From contig OZ024869.1 in the NCBI GenBank assembly GCA_964017185.1, positions 66,434,315 to 66,498,314 of the forward strand: a DNA stretch of 64,000 bases, in the 5' to 3' direction. The DNA is from Rugalucina vietnamica (taxonomy: Eukaryota > Mollusca > Bivalvia > Lucinida > Lucinidae). The position numbers and the translations under genes were made by a program. Positions 59,738 to 64,000 of this stretch are shown here, piece by piece (within the stretch, counting starts at the first letter, position 1; each line of letters opens with the position of its first letter). The notes beneath the pieces are model-generated. The model did not search any database. It was not told the DNA's origin and worked only from the letters and a program-made list of their open reading frames with translations.

Positions 59738-61300
59738 GTAAGTATTTCCATTGCATTATGGGAATTTTTAGGTGCAAGCGGCAATCTTTTGACAAACATT
59801 GACAAAGTCTTAAGATGTCAAGAAACCATGTAAGTGTTCAGGACGGACCATTTCAGACTTTGCTAAAACTCTAATGTGAAACTCCATATCATTTCAGAGT
59901 ACATATTGTATAAAGACAGAAAATGAAAAATTCATAAAATGATTCAAAACTATTTTCATTGTGTATCTTTGAATTTAGGATAAGCTTCTGTTATTTTAGG
60001 CTGAAAACATCCATCATTCAAATATACCCGTTCTCTTTGATCTTTAAGAAATTTGATTATTAAAATAGAAGGTGGTGTATCTACTTGTCTTGTCGATTTA
60101 TTTAACACTTTCTCTACCAATTTTGTCTGCTGATAAGCTTTATAAACCCATTGACAAAATTTTTCAATAACTATATTTTTACAGTCACAAGTTCCAGTAA
60201 ATCTAAGGCTGGTGTCAAGAATAAATACTTGAATTATGCCAAATCAATGTGTCTGATATTACACCCTGAAATGGATTTTAACCCATAAATAAGAGAAAAA
60301 CAGTCAAAGAATTGTTTTAAGTAGAACACCAGCATAGCCTCTACATACATAAATGGCTGATCTGTTCATATGATCATGATGATATATCCAAAGAGCAATC
60401 CTTCTAAATACAAGTATAAGCTTTTACAAAAAGCTTGGTCTACGCTTCGCATATATAAACTTGAATGTCAAAGAATCTGACCATACTCCCATTTCATCGT
60501 GGTTCATGTGACTGAACAGAAATAAAACGCTGCGCGGTCAAAGCATTCATACCTGACAATCGACCGTCACAGTACTGTCGGTTCATTTCATTCCGTTGTG
60601 GCTTGGATAGAATGTAATTGGCTACACGGCAGGTGGGGTGCGGTCAAAGATTTCAGGCCTGACCATATAGCGTCACAATACCGTCGGTTCATTTCATTCC
60701 GTTGTTGCTTAGATAGAATGCAGTCATGCACCAGTTCCACGAATTTAACAATTTGCCCCATTTTTGATACCTACTGCACCATTGGTACAAATGTTACCAA
60801 CCAAAGGGAGGTTTGCCTGGGTGTTTTGGGTGTTTACACGGTCCTTGGCGAAACGACCCGGAATCCTACTAACACAATGGTCAAGCCACTAGACTCAAAC
60901 GTGCAGTTGCAGTTGTAGAGAGGTGTACGAGTTGTCTTGTAATTTAATTAAAAGTAGGTCAATCTCAAACTTTAGAGTAGTCTACGCGCCAGCGCGTAGA
61001 CAATAAAATAAGGGCCAAAACATGTTACTAAATTGTTGAACTACCTTATCAAGTATAGAGTGCTGTATCTCCTAGACCAATGCCTCGGAAAGATGCTGAC
61101 AGATGCTGACTCATTATAGTCTTTCATGGGTCTGCAGGGTATGCTTTTGTAGATTTTGGCGGGAATATAAACTCCTTACTCACTTGCCAAGCCAAAACCT
61201 TGTTGATGCCATTCATCGAGAAGTTAGTAATTTCTGCCTACACATATTTGGTCCCCAAAAAGCACTTCAGTAGCAGCAATTGTAATACAAATTTAGGAGG
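59738..61300 (+). other. MICU-like intron 2, first part
   Basis: No next exon or repeat family was confidently recognised. A 106-codon open frame at 60598-60918 has no motif. A near-duplicate phrase around GTCGGTTCATTTCATTCCGT occurs at 60578 and 60682. Confidence 0.45.
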
Positions 61301-61470
61301 GAACCAACAATTTGGGTTCTGACCAGGTCCGACATGGATTTAGAAAGTAGAGGAATTGTACTATCCGTGTGGCGGAAACAAAGGCGCTGATCAGCTTCGC
61401 AGTTACTGTGAAGCTGATCTGCGCCTTTATTTTCGCCTATGCAGATTATTGGTTTTCCATGCGGCGGCTC
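61301..61470. mobile_element. Family A MITE, left-truncated, with 22-bp flanking duplication
   Basis: AACCAACAATTTGGGTTC start, centre GCTTCGCAGTTACTGTGAAGC, end GCGGCGGCTC. AATTGTAATACAAATTTAGG at 61278 recurs with one change right after the element at 61471, so 22 bp flank both sides. This is longer than the usual 4-bp duplication and may reflect a repair event. Confidence 0.8.
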
Positions 61471-62011
61471 AATTGTGATACAAATTTAGGAGCGAACGAG
61501 GAAGGATCAGACTCATTCCGTATGCATTATTGGCATTTAAGATCAGTATTGTCATTCATAGTCGATTGTTAAAGCAATTAATAGCATTGAGTTTATGCGA
61601 TGAAGAACTTTCATATCTATTGTGGCGCCTACATAAAATGATTCCAGAATGTCTGAGGGTTTGCTACGATGTCCAACATATTGGTCATCTTGGGTTGAAA
61701 TTGTTTCAAATATTGGTACAGTGCTACATATTGTACTGTCTAAGAAATGAGAGAAGGGTTTGGTATTGATATATAACCTGTGCAAGCAGCAAGAGGCATT
61801 CTTTGGGTGCCTATTGAAGAGAGAGTCCAAACTATCTAATTAGGAATATTTTGGACAAATATTCATAAATTTCCATTTGAATATAATACTGCCCACCAAC
61901 GGTCAGATTGAGAGTCAAGGTCTTGAGAATGAGTCATAATTAACGATAACTAAGAAAGTACGATAACTAAGAAAGTATGATCACAGATATGTATAAAACA
62001 AACTATGCCCT
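61471..62011. other. Non-coding intron sequence, no feature recognised
   Basis: No exon or repeat family was identified. Confidence 0.4.
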
Positions 62012-62220
62012 GGCCTCGAGGTTGTAAAACATTTTTCATGCTCAGCTCAGCTGAGACTAAAATTTATCCTGCTGATAAATGTTAAAACTCCAACAATTGT
62101 TGGCATTTTAACATTTATAAGCAGGATGAATTACAGGCTTTGGGCTATTTCAGTATTTATTAGCAGTTGAAAATTTATGCTCAGCTGAGTTGAGCATGAA
62201 AAAAGCTTTATAGCCTCGGA
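62012..62220. mobile_element. Small nested foldback element
   Basis: The outer arms CATTTTTCATGCTCAGCT and its partner TGAGTTGAGCATGAAAAA pair, and GGCCTCGAGG / TAGCCTCGGA lie at the ends. An inner palindrome AAATGTTAAAACTCCAACAA / TTGTTGGCATTTTAACATTT lies at 62076-62120. No target duplication could be placed. Confidence 0.65.
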
Positions 62221-63127
62221 CACTGGAGGAAGTCTTTTCAGCTTCTGCTCTGTTAAGTGTTTGCAAGTTTGTTTGCAATATGTAGTCGCATTACCCCTGA
62301 ATAGAGACTAGGAATCTTGGGATGCTTATGGCAATGTTATTGGGTGTCCAAATATTTATGACTTTTACGTTTCTGCTGCCCACTAGCTCTGACCAGGCGG
62401 CAGTCCTGAGAATTAGTCATAACTTCATAACATCATTCAATCCATTATCTAGTCTGAGTGGCCGACACCGGATAGCTCCGAAATGACAGTTTATGACAAA
62501 TATAGATAAAGTATGCTGTTGATTGGAGTGTCCTCCTTTAATGCCAGACCAATTATTCATCAGTCTCTTGTAGGACATTTCGGAGGCATTTGTCTCTGGA
62601 CACTTGCACTCCCAAACAAAATAAAAAAAAAATGCATATTAGTTATGAAAACTGCATGACAAATTTGGGATTGTTTTGGGCTAGCAAGCCTTTTAATAAT
62701 GTGTGTCAGTCAGCTAACTTGTTTTTAGTTTGAATGAACATTGAATCTGCATTATCATTTCAGACAGCCTTTGCATTTTTGGGGCAAAATACAGGCAAAA
62801 AATTGAAATTCAGAGAAAACACTTTTTGAAGGACACAATTTAGGGTTAGACAAGGAATAAAAGTGCATTTACATGTACTTATTTTACTTCAAATTAGCCA
62901 CGAGTGGACATTTGCATGGTCATAACATCTTGTAATCCCTAAGTATCAGCAAGTAGATATGTTGTCAACAATAACTAGTGATACCAGTTGTCCAAGACCG
63001 ATGACCGCCTGGTCATCCTGATAGCTCGTAGAATAATCTGATAATGCAGTTTGTATATGGAATTTACTATGAGCCATGCTTTTCAGACATATATGGGTCA
63101 GGGCAAAATAGAGAGCGTGGCAAAATG
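62221..63127. other. Non-coding intron sequence, no feature recognised
   Basis: No exon or repeat family was identified. Confidence 0.4.
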
Positions 63128-63306
63128 GGAAGGGTGGTGGCTTAATGGTAGGGCATCAGCCTTAGGTTGAGGGGTTGGGGTTTCGAACTCCAGTGATGCT
63201 AAGATCTGTCCCTCAGCTCATGTCTTATACAGCTTGATTATAACCCAAGCAGTGGTGGCTCCATCCCGACATGGCTGAAATTGTTGACTGGGACATTGAA
63301 TCAAAG
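63128..63306 (+). mobile_element. tRNA-derived SINE
   Basis: Head GGTGGTGGCTTAATGGTAGG and B-box-like GGGTTTCGAACTCC. Body CCATCCCGACATGGCTGAAA and 3' GTTGACTGGGACATTGAATC, matching the other SINEs of the window. Confidence 0.75.
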
Positions 63307-64000
63307 ATTAATCAGGGCAGACAAAGCTGTCTGATCAGGGTTTGCTTTTGTGGGTTGGACTGTAGCTTTTTGTCTATGGTTTCTGACTGCAAGGTTATGT
63401 TGGTATAATCTTGAAGAATAATCAGATAATGTATATATTCTATATGGAAATGTGTCCAAAATGTCAAGGATAAATTGTCTATTGCAAAAGCCTCAGCTTA
63501 TACATAAATTTGCCTATGTTTGGAACCAAATAATGTCGGACAAAAATCAAATGCACTTTTCTTTTAAAAGTACATGTATCTTAAATTGCAGGCTTTGATA
63601 TAAATGTAGATACAGGTCTACACGTTCTCGCGTCTCAAATAAGAGATTCTGGTACAAAGGGTTCTGTTAGTCACTGTGATTCATAATAAATTGATGATTC
63701 AAGCCCGTAGCCTTGGTGCTTGTGAAAATTGACGTTAATTTGGAGCTGTTTAAGAAAATGTAGAAAAATTTTAAACAAGTCAAATCAAACAGTTAGTCAG
63801 TGATTACCAAATATTTTTCATTCTAAGGTCTTTAAGTTCCAAAGTGAAAACATATTAACAGTCATTTCGAACCGCTGTGGAATTTTTATAATTCCAAAAT
63901 AAAGAGCGGTCACTTTGACTGACTGACTGCGGTAGACTTTTTAGAAAAAATATTGGTGCGAATCCCAATTTGTGTGTCTTTGTTAAATAACCTTGATTCA
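63307..64000. other. Non-coding intron sequence, no feature recognised
   Basis: No exon was found. The window ends inside what is probably MICU-like intron 2. Confidence 0.4.

Noticed and set aside
60598..60918. 106-codon open frame as next MICU exon
   Set aside because: It has no EF-hand or MICU motif, and does not match the phase-1 entry needed after 59737.

Overview
This is animal (metazoan) nuclear DNA: introns with GT-AG borders, very low coding density, long homopolymers and a dense load of short interspersed and foldback elements. The repeat set (tRNA-derived SINEs, AGCTCACCTGAG-type repeats, hairpin MITEs) and the divergent FGF and MICU genes suggest a lophotrochozoan, most likely a bivalve mollusc. 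Species is not determinable from the sequence alone.

Two protein-coding genes can be supported, arranged head to head. On the minus strand, three exons at 37145-37349, 32408-32604 and 31664-32131 splice in phase into a 289-residue fibroblast growth factor (FGF). It has an enlarged loop in the middle exon and a Cys/Lys/Arg-rich tail. On the plus strand, exon 1 at 39478-39699 and exon 2 at 59605-59737 encode the N-terminus of a MICU3-like mitochondrial calcium-uptake regulator; later exons lie beyond the window. An NRF-1-type palindrome lies 20 bp before the MICU start codon. The 20-kb first intron of MICU holds five decayed upstream copies of exon 2, each with its own splice acceptor; one carries a MITE.

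Region by region. 1-11 kb: hairpin MITEs, a GC-rich minisatellite and tandem duplications. 11.3-14.3 kb: degenerate repeated exon-like blocks (minus strand), probably the remains of a tandem gene family. 15.3-18.4 kb: a LINE flanked by 20-bp direct repeats, with a nested hAT MITE and an internal 352-bp duplication. 18.4-31.2 kb: mostly noncoding with scattered MITEs and an AGCTCACCTGAG repeat. 31.2-37.3 kb: the FGF gene, with a promoter-like motif cluster just past its stop. 37.3-39.5 kb: the divergent intergenic region. 39.5-59.7 kb: MICU intron 1 with nested transposons, two 5-bp-TSD MITEs in opposite orientation, a LINE fragment split by a hAT MITE, SINEs, and a 1.2-kb inverted-repeat element packed with about 45 GATATC palindromes. 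59.7-64 kb: MICU intron 2 sequence with more MITEs and SINEs.

Four MITE families recur: a roughly 235-bp double palindrome with 4-bp A/T duplications (family A, about 15 copies), a roughly 270-bp hairpin (family B, 7 copies), a TTAA-flanked hairpin (2 copies) and a 440-bp Harbinger-like element (2 copies). No virus, CRISPR array, rRNA gene or authentic tRNA gene was seen.
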